A stretch of DNA of 64,000 nt from CADEDH01 sp047974625 (GCA_047974625.1 JBKECK010000102.1:62001-126000); one strand, 5' to 3'. Positions 42,307 through 51,904 are shown, counted from the first letter of the stretch. The notes: a model not told the origin generated them from the sequence alone. Translations and numbers: made by a program.

Positions 42307-44775
42307 GTGAACCTTCCCATCGTCTTCATTTCCTACGCCCGGGATCACGACTTCGACCGCGACATGAGCCGGCGCATGGCGCAGCTCTTGCGTCGTCCGG
42401 TGGCGGATCTGGCCACTGTCTTTCTCGACGAAGTCTCCATCCGACCGAACGATGTCATCGATGACGAGATCCAGGAGGCAATCGACCAGACGGCGGCGGC
42501 CGTGCTGTTGGTCAGCCCGAGCTTCATCGACTCCGACTATGTCAACGACATCGAACTGCCGGCCATCTACGGCCGGCATCACGAGGACCTCTGCCAGATC
42601 TGGCCCCTGAACGTCCGTCGATCGGTGATCTCGCGGCATCCTTTTCTCGATGGGCATCTGCTCAGCCCGGACCTCGACCATCCCCTTCACGGCAGGTCGA
42701 AACACGAACAGGAGACGCTGCTGGCCGAGCTGGCCGAGGCCATCATCACGTTTCTCGACGAACCGTCCTCCACACCAGACACACCCGACGGTGCCGGGCA
42801 AGATCCGCCACCGTCCGGCGCACCGCCGGATGTCCCACCGGCGGCGCCTCTCGCCACCGACGGTGACCCTTCTGATCCCAACGGCGGTCACCGCCGGGGA
42901 ATGCTCGGGGTGCCGGAGCTGCGTGACGACTATGTGAAACGCGACGCGGCCGTCGATCGGATCTGGGCGGATCTGGACCGTCACCCCACCGCCGGGATCA
43001 GCGGCCAGCCCGGTATCGGCCTGGCCGGCGAGGGAGGCGTGGGTAAAACGGTGCTGGCCGCAGCGGTATGCCACGACCCCCGGGCCACCGCCGCCTTTCC
43101 GGGCGGTATCTGCTGGGTCACGGCCGGCCAGGGCGCCCGCCCGGTGAACGTCCAGAGCCAACTGGTGCGGATGCTCGGGCACAAACCCGAGTTCACCACT
43201 GCCCTCGAAGGCCGGGACGTGCTCGACCGGCTACTCGACGACCGGGCAGCCCCGATGCTGATCGTGGTGGACGACGTGTGGTCGGCCGATCTGGTCGACG
43301 CCGTTCCCGCTCCCACCCACGGCCGTCGCATCATCACCACTCGCAACGCCGAACGGGTCCTGGCTCCGGCCGGGGTGGCGGCCCAAACCGTCGGCGCCCT
43401 CAGCCTGGCCGAGGCTCGGGAACTGACGGCCCGCCGCATGGCAACCCCGGTCGACCAGCTGCCGGTTGGGGTCGACGAGCTGATTCGAGCCACCGGAGGC
43501 AACAGCCTGCTGGTGCGGACGATGGCCTCGGCGTTGGCGATGGGCGCCAACCCGACCGACCTCCTGGAGCGGATCCGGGTCGACGGCGAGAACCCCCACC
43601 CGTACCTGACGGTGTTCCGGGTCCTTCGTTCCGCGACGGCACAGCTCGGTCCTGCCGTCCGTCAGCGGTACCTTCGACTGGCCGTGTTCCCGCCCGATAT
43701 CGACCTGCCCCGTTCGACGGTCGACACGTGGTGGCGGCACCTCGACCAGATCAGCCCGGCGGCGGTGCGAGCCGATCTGGTCGAGCTGGACGTTCGGGAT
43801 CTGCTCACCTTCGACCAGCCGGCCGACGTGATCCGGTTCCACGACCACCAGCACGATTTCGTCAGCTACGAGCTCGACGATCCACCCCGCCTGCTCCACG
43901 GCGAGCTCCTCGATGCGTTCAACCCCGACGGTCGGCCGTGGGCGGAGACGATCATCGAGAACCCCTACCTGGCCGACCATCTGGTCGGCCACCTCGAGGC
44001 GGCGGGCCACGATCTGACCCGGGTCGTGCTCGATGCCGACTACCTGGCCCATCGGATCGTGTCCTTCGGCCCGTACGCCGCCCTCCAGGACCTGGACCAC
44101 CTCCGACGGGAGGGCGCGTCGGTGGCGGGCCTGATCCGCCATATCGCTCACCTGCTGACGGGCTTGCCCGACGTCGCCGCCACCGCACAGACGATCGCCG
44201 CGTGGACCGAGCTCCCATCCCGGTTCCCTGTGCTCCGGCCTCACCCGGGCTGGCCGGTTCGACGAAACGAACATCTGCTCGCCACCCTCACCGGCCACAC
44301 CGACTCGGTGTGGGGGGTGGCCTGGTCACCCGACGGCACCCACCTCGCCACCACCAGCCGCGACGGCACGGTCCGGATCTGGGACCCAACCACCGGCACC
44401 ACCATCACCACCCTCACCGGCCACACCGCCTCGGTGTGGGGGGTGGCCTGGTCACCCGACGGCACCCACCTCGCCACCTCCAGCCACGACCACACGGTCC
44501 GGATCTGGGACCCAACCACCGGCACCACCATCACCACCCTCACCGGCCACACCGACTGGGTGTGGGGGGTGGCCTGGTCACCCGACGGCACCCACCTCGC
44601 CACCACCAGCGACGACCGAACGGTCCGGATCTGGGACCCAACCACCGGCACCACCATCACCACCCTGGCGCTTCTCGAGCCGGTCCGGGCGGTTGACTGG
44701 CACCACGATGTCATAGCCGTCGGCCATGGCAACGAGGTCGGGGTGCTCGTTGTCGTCGACGCTCCGCCCGGGTGA
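42307..44775 (+). CDS. TIR-NB-ARC-WD40 STAND protein (bacterial NLR-like)
   Basis: An 822-residue protein. The TIR domain (1-155) has VFISYARDHD, LDEVSIRPND, and SPSFIDSDYVNDIEL with E83 in the position of the catalytic glutamate of NAD-cleaving TIRs. A Pro/Asp-rich linker leads to an NB-ARC ATPase: Walker A GEGGVGKT (241-248), Walker B LIVVDDVW (D322/D323), TTRNAERVL and an MHD-like region DHQHDF. WD40 repeats run from about 655, with three copies of 42 residues nearly identical at the DNA level and a fourth degenerate. By family analogy it would sense a target through the WD40 repeats and then deplete NAD. Codon use is slightly more AT-rich than in flanking genes. Confidence 0.9.
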   Translation: MNLPIVFISYARDHDFDRDMSRRMAQLLRRPVADLATVFLDEVSIRPNDVIDDEIQEAIDQTAAAVLLVSPSFIDSDYVNDIELPAIYGRHHEDLCQIWPLNVRRSVISRHPFLDGHLLSPDLDHPLHGRSKHEQETLLAELAEAIITFLDEPSSTPDTPDGAGQDPPPSGAPPDVPPAAPLATDGDPSDPNGGHRRGMLGVPELRDDYVKRDAAVDRIWADLDRHPTAGISGQPGIGLAGEGGVGKTVLAAAVCHDPRATAAFPGGICWVTAGQGARPVNVQSQLVRMLGHKPEFTTALEGRDVLDRLLDDRAAPMLIVVDDVWSADLVDAVPAPTHGRRIITTRNAERVLAPAGVAAQTVGALSLAEARELTARRMATPVDQLPVGVDELIRATGGNSLLVRTMASALAMGANPTDLLERIRVDGENPHPYLTVFRVLRSATAQLGPAVRQRYLRLAVFPPDIDLPRSTVDTWWRHLDQISPAAVRADLVELDVRDLLTFDQPADVIRFHDHQHDFVSYELDDPPRLLHGELLDAFNPDGRPWAETIIENPYLADHLVGHLEAAGHDLTRVVLDADYLAHRIVSFGPYAALQDLDHLRREGASVAGLIRHIAHLLTGLPDVAATAQTIAAWTELPSRFPVLRPHPGWPVRRNEHLLATLTGHTDSVWGVAWSPDGTHLATTSRDGTVRIWDPTTGTTITTLTGHTASVWGVAWSPDGTHLATSSHDHTVRIWDPTTGTTITTLTGHTDWVWGVAWSPDGTHLATTSDDRTVRIWDPTTGTTITTLALLEPVRAVDWHHDVIAVGHGNEVGVLVVVDAPPG
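44276..44660 (+). repeat. Three near-identical 126-bp WD40 repeats
   Basis: The units CTCACCGGCCACACC...GACGGCACCCACCTCGCCACC recur every 126 bases with only a few substitutions, most in the loop codons (SRDGT, SHDHT, SDDRT; TDSV, TASV, TDWV). The low divergence indicates recent duplication or gene conversion. Confidence 0.9.
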
Positions 44776-44869
44776 GCCTGAAGCCTGCCGATCCTTGTCA
44801 CCCGGGGGACAGCGGGGAGGCGGCCCACTCGGGGCGCGCCGGCGGGGTGGGGGCGCTACCTTGCACCTC

Positions 44870-46129
44870 ATGACCAGCGCCAGCAACCTCACCTCGCCGG
44901 GTCTCGACGAGGCCCGGGCCGCCTACGAGGCCCTCCGGTCCCAGGGTTTGGCCCTGAACATGCAGCGTGGCCAACCGTCCGACGCCGATTTCGACCTGTC
45001 CAACGGGCTCCTGACCGCCGTCGGCCCGGCGGACACCACCGTCGATGGGCTCGACGTCCGCAACTATCCGGGCGGGGAGGCCGGCCTCCCCAGCGCCCGG
45101 GCCCTGTTCGGCGCCTACCTCGGGGTCGAACCCGGGCAGACCCTCGTCTGGAACAACGCCTCCCTGGAGCTCCAGGGCCTGGTGCTCACCTTCGCCCTCC
45201 TCCACGGGCGGATCGGATCCCCGGCCCCCTGGGCGGGCACCAACCCCAAGATGATCGTCACCGTCCCCGGCTACGACCGGCACTTCCTGCTCCTCCAGAC
45301 CCTCGGGTTCGAGACCGTCGAGGTGGCCATGGAGGCCGACGGTCCCGACCTCGACGCGGTGGAGGCGGCGGCCGCCGACCCGTCGGTCAAGGGGATCATG
45401 TTCGTCCCCACCTACTCGAACCCGACCGGTGACACCATCAGCCCGGCCAAGGCCGAACGCCTGGCCCAACTCGACGCGGCCGCCCCGGACTTCACCATCC
45501 TGGCCGACGACGCCTACCGGGCCCACCACTTCGGCGACCCCGACCCGACCGTCAACTTCGTGCACCTGACCGCGGCCGCCGGCCACCCAGACCGGGCCTT
45601 CGTGTTCGCCAGCACCTCCAAGATCACCTTCGCCGGTGGCGGCCTCGGGTTCATGGCCTCCAGCGAGGCCAACCTGGCCTGGGCCGGCCGGTACCTGGGA
45701 GCCCAGAGCATCGGCCCCAACAAGGTGGAACAGGCCCGTCACGTGGCCTTCCTCTCCGCCTACCCGGGGGGCATCCCCGGCCTGATGGCCGACCACGCCC
45801 GCCTCATCGCCCCCAAGTTCGCCGCCGTCGACCGGATCCTCACCGACCGGCTCGGCCCCTCGGGCACCTACGCCCGCTGGTCGACCCCCAAGGGGGGCTA
45901 CTTCGTCAGCCTCGACGTGACCGAACCGGTGGCCGATCAGGTGGTGGAGCTGGCCAACGCGGCCGGCGTGAGCCTGACCCCGGCCGGGGCCACCTTCCCC
46001 GGTGACGACCCCGACAACACCAACATCCGCCTCGCCCCCACCCGGCCCCCCCTCGACGAGGTGGAGGTGGCCATGGAGGTGGTGGCGGCCTGCGTCCGCC
46101 TGGCCGTGGAGGAGTACCGGGCCCGCTGA
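44870..46129 (+). CDS. Class I aminotransferase (aspartate/alanine type)
   Basis: A 419-residue fold-type I PLP enzyme. LNMQRGQPSDADFD at the N-terminus places it in the actinobacterial AspT-like group (sometimes called type Ic aspartate aminotransferase). The PLP lysine lies in ASTSKITFAGGG; YSNPTGD and the DDAY strand complete the active site. The substrate is probably aspartate or alanine with 2-oxoglutarate. Confidence 0.9.
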   Translation: MTSASNLTSPGLDEARAAYEALRSQGLALNMQRGQPSDADFDLSNGLLTAVGPADTTVDGLDVRNYPGGEAGLPSARALFGAYLGVEPGQTLVWNNASLELQGLVLTFALLHGRIGSPAPWAGTNPKMIVTVPGYDRHFLLLQTLGFETVEVAMEADGPDLDAVEAAAADPSVKGIMFVPTYSNPTGDTISPAKAERLAQLDAAAPDFTILADDAYRAHHFGDPDPTVNFVHLTAAAGHPDRAFVFASTSKITFAGGGLGFMASSEANLAWAGRYLGAQSIGPNKVEQARHVAFLSAYPGGIPGLMADHARLIAPKFAAVDRILTDRLGPSGTYARWSTPKGGYFVSLDVTEPVADQVVELANAAGVSLTPAGATFPGDDPDNTNIRLAPTRPPLDEVEVAMEVVAACVRLAVEEYRAR

Positions 46130-46145
46130 GGGACCGGCGGCGAGC

Positions 46146-47738
46146 GTGGCCCGGATGCGGTTCGCCCGGCTCGCCGACGCCTCCGAACGGGTGGCGGCCA
46201 CCTCCAGCCGCACGGCCAAGGTCGACACCCTGGCCGCCGTGCTCCGCGACCTCGACCCCGGCGAGATCGAACCGGCGGTCGGGTTCCTCACCGGCACCCC
46301 GCGGCAGGGGGCGATCGGGGTGGGGTGGGCCACCGTGACCCGGCTCGACATCGCCCCGGCCACCGATCCGAGCCTGTCGATCACCGAGGTCGACGCGGCC
46401 CTCAGCCGGGTGCAGGCCCTGACCGGTCCCGGCTCCCAGGGGGCGCGGGCGGCCGAGCTCGGCGACCTGGCGGGACGGGCCACCGCCGGGGAGCAGCGGT
46501 ACCTGGCCGCCCTCCTCACCGGTCAGGTCCGCCAAGGGGCCCTGGCCGGGGTGGTGACCACGGCGGCGGCCCGGGCGGCCGGCGTGGCGGTGGCCACCTT
46601 CCGGCGGGCCCTGATGCTCGACGGCGACCTCGGCCACACCACCCGGATCGCCCTGGTGGACGGGGCCGACGGGTTGGCCGCCATCGACCTCACCGTCGGC
46701 CGGCCCATCCTGCCCATGCTGGCCTCCACCGCGGCCGACGTGGCCGAGGTGACGGCGGAGTTGGGCCAGGTCCAGGTGGACTGGAAGCTCGACGGGGCCC
46801 GCATCCAGGTGCACCGGGACGGCGACGAGGTGGGCATCTGGACCCGCAACCTGAACGAGATCACCGACCGACTCCCCGGGGTCGTGGCCCTGGTGCGGGG
46901 TCTGGCCTGCCACCGGGTGGTGCTCGACGGGGAGGTGGTGGGCTTCGCTCCCGGCGACGGGGCCGATCAGCCGGACGGGGCCGGTGGGGAACGACCCCAG
47001 CCGTTCCAGGACACGATCAGCGCCTTCGCCCGCGACCGTGACCCTCGAGGTGATCGTGACCGTGAGCCGGGGGCGGGTCCCGCCACCGACGACGGACTGC
47101 GGGTCTTCTTCTTCGACCTGATGCACCTGGACGGCACCGGCCTGATCGACCGGCCGCTGCGGGAACGGTCGGTCGAGCTTGATCGGCTGGCCCCCGGGCA
47201 CCGGGTGCCCTACCGGCTCACCGCCGACCCGGCCGAGGCGGCCGCCTTCGGAGCCGAGGCGGTGGCCCGGGGCCACGAGGGGGCAATGGTGAAGGCGGCC
47301 GACTCCCCCTACGAGGCCGGCCGCCGGGGCAAGGCGTGGCGGAAGGTGAAACCGGTCCACACCCTGGACCTCGTCGTCATGGCCGCCGAGTGGGGCCACG
47401 GCCGGCGCCGCGGCCTGCTGTCCAACCTCCACCTCGGGGCCCGGGACCCCGGCAGCGGGGAGCTGGTCATGGTGGGCAAGACGTTCAAGGGCCTCACCGA
47501 CGAACTCCTCCGGTGGCAGACCGAACGGTTCACCGAGCTGCGGGATCCGACCCGGTCGAGCGGGCACACGGTGGCCGTCCGACCAGAACTGGTGGTGGAG
47601 ATCGCCCTCGACGGCGCCCAGACCTCCACCCGCTACCCGGGCGGGGTCGCCCTGCGGTTCGCCCGGGTCAGGCGGTACCGGCCGGACAAGACGCCGGCCG
47701 AGGCCGACACCCTAGATGCGGTGCGGGCCCTGCTCTGA
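46146..47738 (+). CDS. ligB: ATP-dependent DNA ligase
   Basis: A 530-residue ligase of the LigB type. It has an N-terminal DNA-binding domain (about 1-190), the adenylation motif I KLDGAR with K214, motif III near FFFDLMHL, motif IV EGAMVK, motif V WRKVKP, and a C-terminal OB domain with VAVRPELVVEIALD. Unlike LigD it has no polymerase or nuclease domain. Start GTG 46146 or ATG 46155. The D-shaped partner, a LigD-type polymerase, is 2 kb away. Confidence 0.92.
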   Translation: MARMRFARLADASERVAATSSRTAKVDTLAAVLRDLDPGEIEPAVGFLTGTPRQGAIGVGWATVTRLDIAPATDPSLSITEVDAALSRVQALTGPGSQGARAAELGDLAGRATAGEQRYLAALLTGQVRQGALAGVVTTAAARAAGVAVATFRRALMLDGDLGHTTRIALVDGADGLAAIDLTVGRPILPMLASTAADVAEVTAELGQVQVDWKLDGARIQVHRDGDEVGIWTRNLNEITDRLPGVVALVRGLACHRVVLDGEVVGFAPGDGADQPDGAGGERPQPFQDTISAFARDRDPRGDRDREPGAGPATDDGLRVFFFDLMHLDGTGLIDRPLRERSVELDRLAPGHRVPYRLTADPAEAAAFGAEAVARGHEGAMVKAADSPYEAGRRGKAWRKVKPVHTLDLVVMAAEWGHGRRRGLLSNLHLGARDPGSGELVMVGKTFKGLTDELLRWQTERFTELRDPTRSSGHTVAVRPELVVEIALDGAQTSTRYPGGVALRFARVRRYRPDKTPAEADTLDAVRALL

Positions 47739-47773
47739 GCGGGCAACCGGCCGCGCCCACTACCGTGACGACG

Positions 47774-48265
47774 ATGTCAAGCCCCTCCTCCCCCAGCCCA
47801 TCCCACTCCCCCGATCCCGCCTTGCTGTCCCCCGGGTCGTCCCCTGATCCCACACCCGAGCTGATCAACCGGGCCATCGCCGACGCCTACCCGGGTTCGC
47901 CGTTCCGGTGCGCCGGGATCGGCGAAGGGTTCGTGCTGGCCCGCTACGACGTCGAGCCGGAGCGTCTCCGTCCCGGCGGCTACGTGTCCGGACCCACCCA
48001 GTTCGGGCTGGCCGACTGTGCCCTGTGGTTCCTGTCGTTCGTGGCCCTGGGCCGGATCGAGCTGATGGCGTTGACCTCGGAGTTGTCCATCCGGTACCTG
48101 CGACCGTGTGTGGGCGAGACGGTCTGGGCCCGGGCCACCCTGGACCGGATCGGCCGGCGGGCCATGGTGGGGACGGTCAGGGTCTGGGTGGACGACGAGA
48201 GCCGGCCGTCGGCGGTCGCCCAGGGCAGCTACGCCATCCCCGACCCGGACCCGGACCCGAACTGA
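47774..48265 (+). CDS. PaaI-like hotdog thioesterase
   Basis: A 163-residue protein with the hotdog fold. After a Ser/Pro-rich start, the helix and strands GGYVSGPTQFGLADCALWF and LSIRYLRPCVGETVWARATL match the PaaI family. It would hydrolyse an acyl-CoA. No specific substrate can be inferred. Confidence 0.82.
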   Translation: MSSPSSPSPSHSPDPALLSPGSSPDPTPELINRAIADAYPGSPFRCAGIGEGFVLARYDVEPERLRPGGYVSGPTQFGLADCALWFLSFVALGRIELMALTSELSIRYLRPCVGETVWARATLDRIGRRAMVGTVRVWVDDESRPSAVAQGSYAIPDPDPDPN

Positions 48266-48325
48266 GCACCCTCCCGCCCGGATCCGGTTTTCGGCCCGAC
48301 CCGGGCCCGGGCCTACAGTCGACCC

Positions 48326-49225
48326 ATGGCTCGACCCCCCAGCTGGTTCACCGGCGCCATCGCCACCCGACCCCGTGACCGGATCGTCGAGGTGGGCGGC
48401 GACCCCATCCACTACCTGGAGTGGGGTGATCCGTCGAAGCCGTGCCTGGTCCTGATCCACGGCGGCGCCGCCCACGCCCACTGGTGGTCGTTCATCGCCC
48501 CCCAGTTCGCCCAGGAGTACTCGGTGGTGGCCCCCGACCTGTCCGGCCACGGCGACAGCGCCCGCCGGTACCCGTACACCATGGAGCAGTGGGCCGACGA
48601 GATCATGGCCGTGGTTGATCACGCCGGGGTTCCCGAACGGCCGATCCTGGTGGGTCATTCGATGGGCGGCCACGTCGCCATCGCCGCGGCCGCCCGCTTC
48701 GGCGACCGGTTGGCCGGGGCCCTGATCCTGGACGCTCCCGTGTGGCGGCAGGACCCGGAGTCCGAGGAGGGTGAGCGGGGCCGCATGTTCCGCAACCCGA
48801 AGACCTACCCCGACCTGGAGACCGCGGTGGAGCACTTCCACCTCCAGCCCCCCCAGCCGTGCGAGAACGACTACATCGTCGACTACATCGCCCGCCAGTC
48901 CCTGCGGGAGACCGACGACGGGTGGACCTGGAAGTTCGATCCCCGAGTGTTCCTCCGCGACCGCTACGTCAGCAACAACTACCTGGCCCAGACCCGGTGC
49001 CGCCTGGCCCTCATGCACGGCCAGCTCAGTGACCTCGTCACCCCCGAGGTACGGGACTACATGGTGGAGCTCACCGGTCGGAGCGCGCCGATGGTGGAGA
49101 TCCCCCAGGCGTACCACCACATCCCCCTCGACCAGCCCCTGGCCCTGATCGCCGCGGTGCGGGCGTTCCTGGCCGACTGGCAGCACTCGGTGGACAAGAA
49201 GCGCCTGCGCGACCTCACGGCCTGA
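48326..49225 (+). CDS. Alpha/beta hydrolase
   Basis: A 299-residue alpha/beta hydrolase. The nucleophile elbow GHSMGGH contains S112. The acid is probably the aspartate in LSDLVTPEV and the histidine is in AYHHIPLDQP; LIHGGAAHAHWW supplies the oxyanion residues. It may be an esterase, haloalkane-type or meta-cleavage hydrolase. No neighbour fixes the substrate. Confidence 0.88.
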   Translation: MARPPSWFTGAIATRPRDRIVEVGGDPIHYLEWGDPSKPCLVLIHGGAAHAHWWSFIAPQFAQEYSVVAPDLSGHGDSARRYPYTMEQWADEIMAVVDHAGVPERPILVGHSMGGHVAIAAAARFGDRLAGALILDAPVWRQDPESEEGERGRMFRNPKTYPDLETAVEHFHLQPPQPCENDYIVDYIARQSLRETDDGWTWKFDPRVFLRDRYVSNNYLAQTRCRLALMHGQLSDLVTPEVRDYMVELTGRSAPMVEIPQAYHHIPLDQPLALIAAVRAFLADWQHSVDKKRLRDLTA

Positions 49226-49303
49226 GCCGGGGCCGTTCGGCGGTCTGCCCGGACGGGGGCCCGGCTGGGCCGCGCCGTCTGGTCGGGCCGGCTGGGCGCG
49301 CCG

Positions 49304-49624
49304 TCAGTGGCGGCGTCCGAGGGCCACCATGACGGCCACGTCGGCGGCCGGGACGGCGGCCCCGTACGGGGCGGCGTAGAGACCCTTGTGGCCTCGGGGG
49401 CCGGTGAGGGCGAACAGGACGGCCTCGTCGTCGGGATTGCTCTCCCCCTCGAAGCGGAGGACCTGGTCGATACCGATCTCGGCCGGGTCGACGGTCTGGT
49501 TGTCCTCGCTGCACTCGAGTCGGCCGTCGCCCACGGCCCGCCACTCCACCGTGTAGCCCTCGTCGGCCAGCCGGTTCATGGCCTGGCTCATGGTCTCCAT
49601 CTCCCCACCCGTCGTGTCGTCCAT
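49304..49624 (-). CDS. Small conserved-looking protein of unknown function
   Basis: A 106-residue acidic protein with a helix followed by beta strands (AMNRLADEGYTVEWRAV, EIGIDQVLRFEGESNPDDEA, GHKGLYAAPYG). It resembles small proteins annotated as phosphoribosylpyrophosphate synthetase-related, but no PRPP motif is present. The start at ATG 49624 leaves 54 bases to the divergent LigD-type gene. Confidence 0.65.
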   Translation of the reverse strand: MDDTTGGEMETMSQAMNRLADEGYTVEWRAVGDGRLECSEDNQTVDPAEIGIDQVLRFEGESNPDDEAVLFALTGPRGHKGLYAAPYGAAVPAADVAVMVALGRRH

Positions 49625-49678
49625 CACGTCGTCCACCTCGTTGAATCCCGACTCGGTCCGTGTGTGAGTATGTCGCAC

Positions 49679-50611
49679 ATGAGCGACGACCATGAGGTCT
49701 CCAACCCGGACAAGGTGATGTTCCCGGAGCCCGGCTACACCAAGGCCGACGTGGTGGGGCACTACCGACGGGTGTCCCGCCCGTTCCTCGGGTTCGCCGC
49801 CGGCCGACCGCTCACCCTGCAACGGTTCCCCGGCGGGTTGGCCGCCAAGGGGTTCATGCAGAAGAACGCGGGCCGGTACTTCCCGGCCTCCATCACCCGG
49901 TTCGACGTGCCCACCCAGGGTGGGGGTGTCACCCGCTACCCGGTCATCGACGACGTCGACGCCCTCGTCGACCTGGTCAACCAGGGGACCCTGACCTTCC
50001 ACACCTGGACCACGTCGGTGACGGCGCCGGACCGGCCCGACTGGCTGGTGCTCGACCTCGACCCCACCGAGGGGGATCTGGACGGGGTGCGGGCCACCAC
50101 CGCCGCGGTCGGGGAGCTGGGCGAGGAGGTCGGCCTGACCGGGTTCCCGGTGGCCACCGGTTCGAGCGGTTTCCACGTCTGGTATCCGCTCGACGGTGCC
50201 GCCACCCGGGACGGGGCCGCCCTGGCCACCCGGGCCCTGGCCGGGATCGTGGCCGCCCGCCACCCGGACCTGGCCACCGTCGAGTTCCTGAAGAAGGAGC
50301 GTGGGGGCCGGGTGTTCGTCGACTGGCTCCGCAACCGGCCGATCGCCACCGTGGTGGTGCCGTTCTCGCTCCGGCCCAGGCCGGCCGCCCCGGTGGCGGT
50401 GCCCCTCCGCTGGGACGAGTTGGCCACCGCCACCCCGGACGGCTGGCGGTTGGGCGACCACGCCGCCATCGACGACCGGGTCCCCGTCGGGGCCGAGCTG
50501 ACCGACACCGTCCGGCCCCAGCCCCTCGACCTCGACCGCATCGTCGCCCTGGCCCGCGACACCGACGTCGACCTCGACACCCCGTTCGACCGGTTCGGCC
50601 GCCATCGCTGA
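49679..50611 (+). CDS. ligD: LigD-type polymerase/primase-domain protein
   Basis: A 310-residue stand-alone POL domain of the archaeo-eukaryotic primase family, as in the polymerase part of bacterial LigD. The N-terminal SNPDKVMFPEPGYTKADVV, VLDLDPTEGD with catalytic aspartates and GFHVWYPLD are present. It inserts nucleotides or ribonucleotides during end-joining repair. No Ku, nuclease or ligase is fused; an ATP-dependent ligase is encoded 2 kb upstream. ATG 49670 is an alternative start. Confidence 0.9.
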   Translation: MSDDHEVSNPDKVMFPEPGYTKADVVGHYRRVSRPFLGFAAGRPLTLQRFPGGLAAKGFMQKNAGRYFPASITRFDVPTQGGGVTRYPVIDDVDALVDLVNQGTLTFHTWTTSVTAPDRPDWLVLDLDPTEGDLDGVRATTAAVGELGEEVGLTGFPVATGSSGFHVWYPLDGAATRDGAALATRALAGIVAARHPDLATVEFLKKERGGRVFVDWLRNRPIATVVVPFSLRPRPAAPVAVPLRWDELATATPDGWRLGDHAAIDDRVPVGAELTDTVRPQPLDLDRIVALARDTDVDLDTPFDRFGRHR

Positions 50612-50678
50612 CCCCCTGGGGGCGAGGGCCGACCCACGGGCCCGCGGGCCGGCGACCTTGGCCGGGGGCCGTTGCCGC

Positions 50679-51812
50679 TCAGGGGGCCAGGGCCCAGACC
50701 TTGCCGTCCTGATCGAGCAAGGCCACCCGCTCGCCCTGGAGCGGCACCACGTACAAGGCCTCCCAGGCCGTGTAGGTCACCGCGATGGTGGACAGGGACG
50801 CCGCGTCCACCCAGATCACGGCCCCACCGGGACGGTTCCGGCGCGGGGTGCGCCACCACGGGGCGGTGACCTCGTCGGTCGCCACCACGATCAGGTCGTC
50901 CTCGAAGAACATCCAGCTCCATATGCTCCGCAGGGACACCGGCAGGTAGATGGTGCGGAGGTCCGGGGTGATGTCCACGTTGTCGAGCTGGTACCACGCC
51001 TTTTCGAAGTCGGCGGTCTCTGTGAACGTCCCGCCCTGGGACCCGGCGAACCCCGCGGTCTTGGGTAGCTGGGTAGCCGCCGACCCGGGGTACAAAGGAT
51101 GGACGACCTCAGCGACGGCCGCGCCCGTGGTCAGGTCGAGGATGAGCCTCGTGCACTGCACGGCCGGAGCCTGCGGGTGGTCGGCGGGGGCGACACCGAA
51201 GTTGTCGCAGCGCTGCACCACCACCGGGGCAACGACCTCGGCGGTGATGGCCCCGGTGGCGGGATCGATGACGGCCAGCCGCCCATCCTCGTCCTCTTCC
51301 TCGCCGACGACGAGGGCGGCCACCAGCTGGCCCTCGGCCGGTGCCCCCGGCTTCGGCGGATCGTCACCACCGGGGCCCGCATCCGGAACGAAGTCGAGAC
51401 CCTCGACCGACCGGATCGGCAACCCGTCAGGGGTCGTCGAGATCACCACCGGATCGGCCCGCGTGTCGCCCCCCTCCGCCGAGACGGCGAGATCGTGGAT
51501 CACGAGATCGGTGCGGACGTCGTCGTCCCCGGCCGCGACGTCGGTGTCCGGCCGGGTCTCAAGGCCGACGACCACGAATCGCTCGTCGGCCGACACCACG
51601 AAATCCCGGAAGCCGACGCGCCACCGATCGTCGGGGTGGGCGTCGTCGTACACCTCGACCAGGGGCGAGCAGCTGACCGTCCCGTCGGCCTGACACGCCC
51701 ACGCCGAGCTCGGCCGCGTCCACCACCACCCGAACCCGGCGGCGACGACCACCAAGCCCACCGCCATCCACCGCCGTTTCGCCGTCACTGCCGTCACCGT
51801 AGGTCTTCGCAT
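50679..51812 (-). CDS. Membrane-anchored beta-propeller-like protein
   Basis: A 377-residue protein with an uncleaved N-terminal hydrophobic segment (MAVGLVVVAAGFGWWW) and a large extracellular part made of beta strands with repeated V/I/D patterns (RRFVVVGLE, RLAVIDPATGAITAEV, ERVALLDQDGKVWAL). This is a propeller-like pattern, but no named family is recognised. The start ATG 51812 keeps the signal anchor. Confidence 0.7.
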   Translation of the reverse strand: MRRPTVTAVTAKRRWMAVGLVVVAAGFGWWWTRPSSAWACQADGTVSCSPLVEVYDDAHPDDRWRVGFRDFVVSADERFVVVGLETRPDTDVAAGDDDVRTDLVIHDLAVSAEGGDTRADPVVISTTPDGLPIRSVEGLDFVPDAGPGGDDPPKPGAPAEGQLVAALVVGEEEDEDGRLAVIDPATGAITAEVVAPVVVQRCDNFGVAPADHPQAPAVQCTRLILDLTTGAAVAEVVHPLYPGSAATQLPKTAGFAGSQGGTFTETADFEKAWYQLDNVDITPDLRTIYLPVSLRSIWSWMFFEDDLIVVATDEVTAPWWRTPRRNRPGGAVIWVDAASLSTIAVTYTAWEALYVVPLQGERVALLDQDGKVWALAP

Positions 51813-51857
51813 GACGTTTGTGCCGTCTGGGCAGACCACCCCCATCCTTGCTAGGTT

Positions 51858-51884
51858 ATTTCTGTTGGTTAACAGATTTATTAG
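51858..51884. promoter_or_regulatory. AT-rich divergent promoter with small inverted repeat
   Basis: The 92-base spacer contains GGTTATTTCTGTTGGTTAACAG-type sequence, far more AT-rich than its surroundings, with exact arms CTGTT and AACAG (51862-51866, 51871-51875). Genes diverge on both sides. A promoter/operator is likely; no specific motif is recognised. Confidence 0.4.
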
Positions 51885-51904
51885 CCGTTGATCCGAGGAC
51901 CCAC

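Noticed and set aside
49679..50605. Reverse-strand open frame covering the LigD-type polymerase gene
   Set aside because: Antisense shadow. The polymerase motifs on the plus strand are clear, and only the segment 49304-49624 reads as a real reverse gene.
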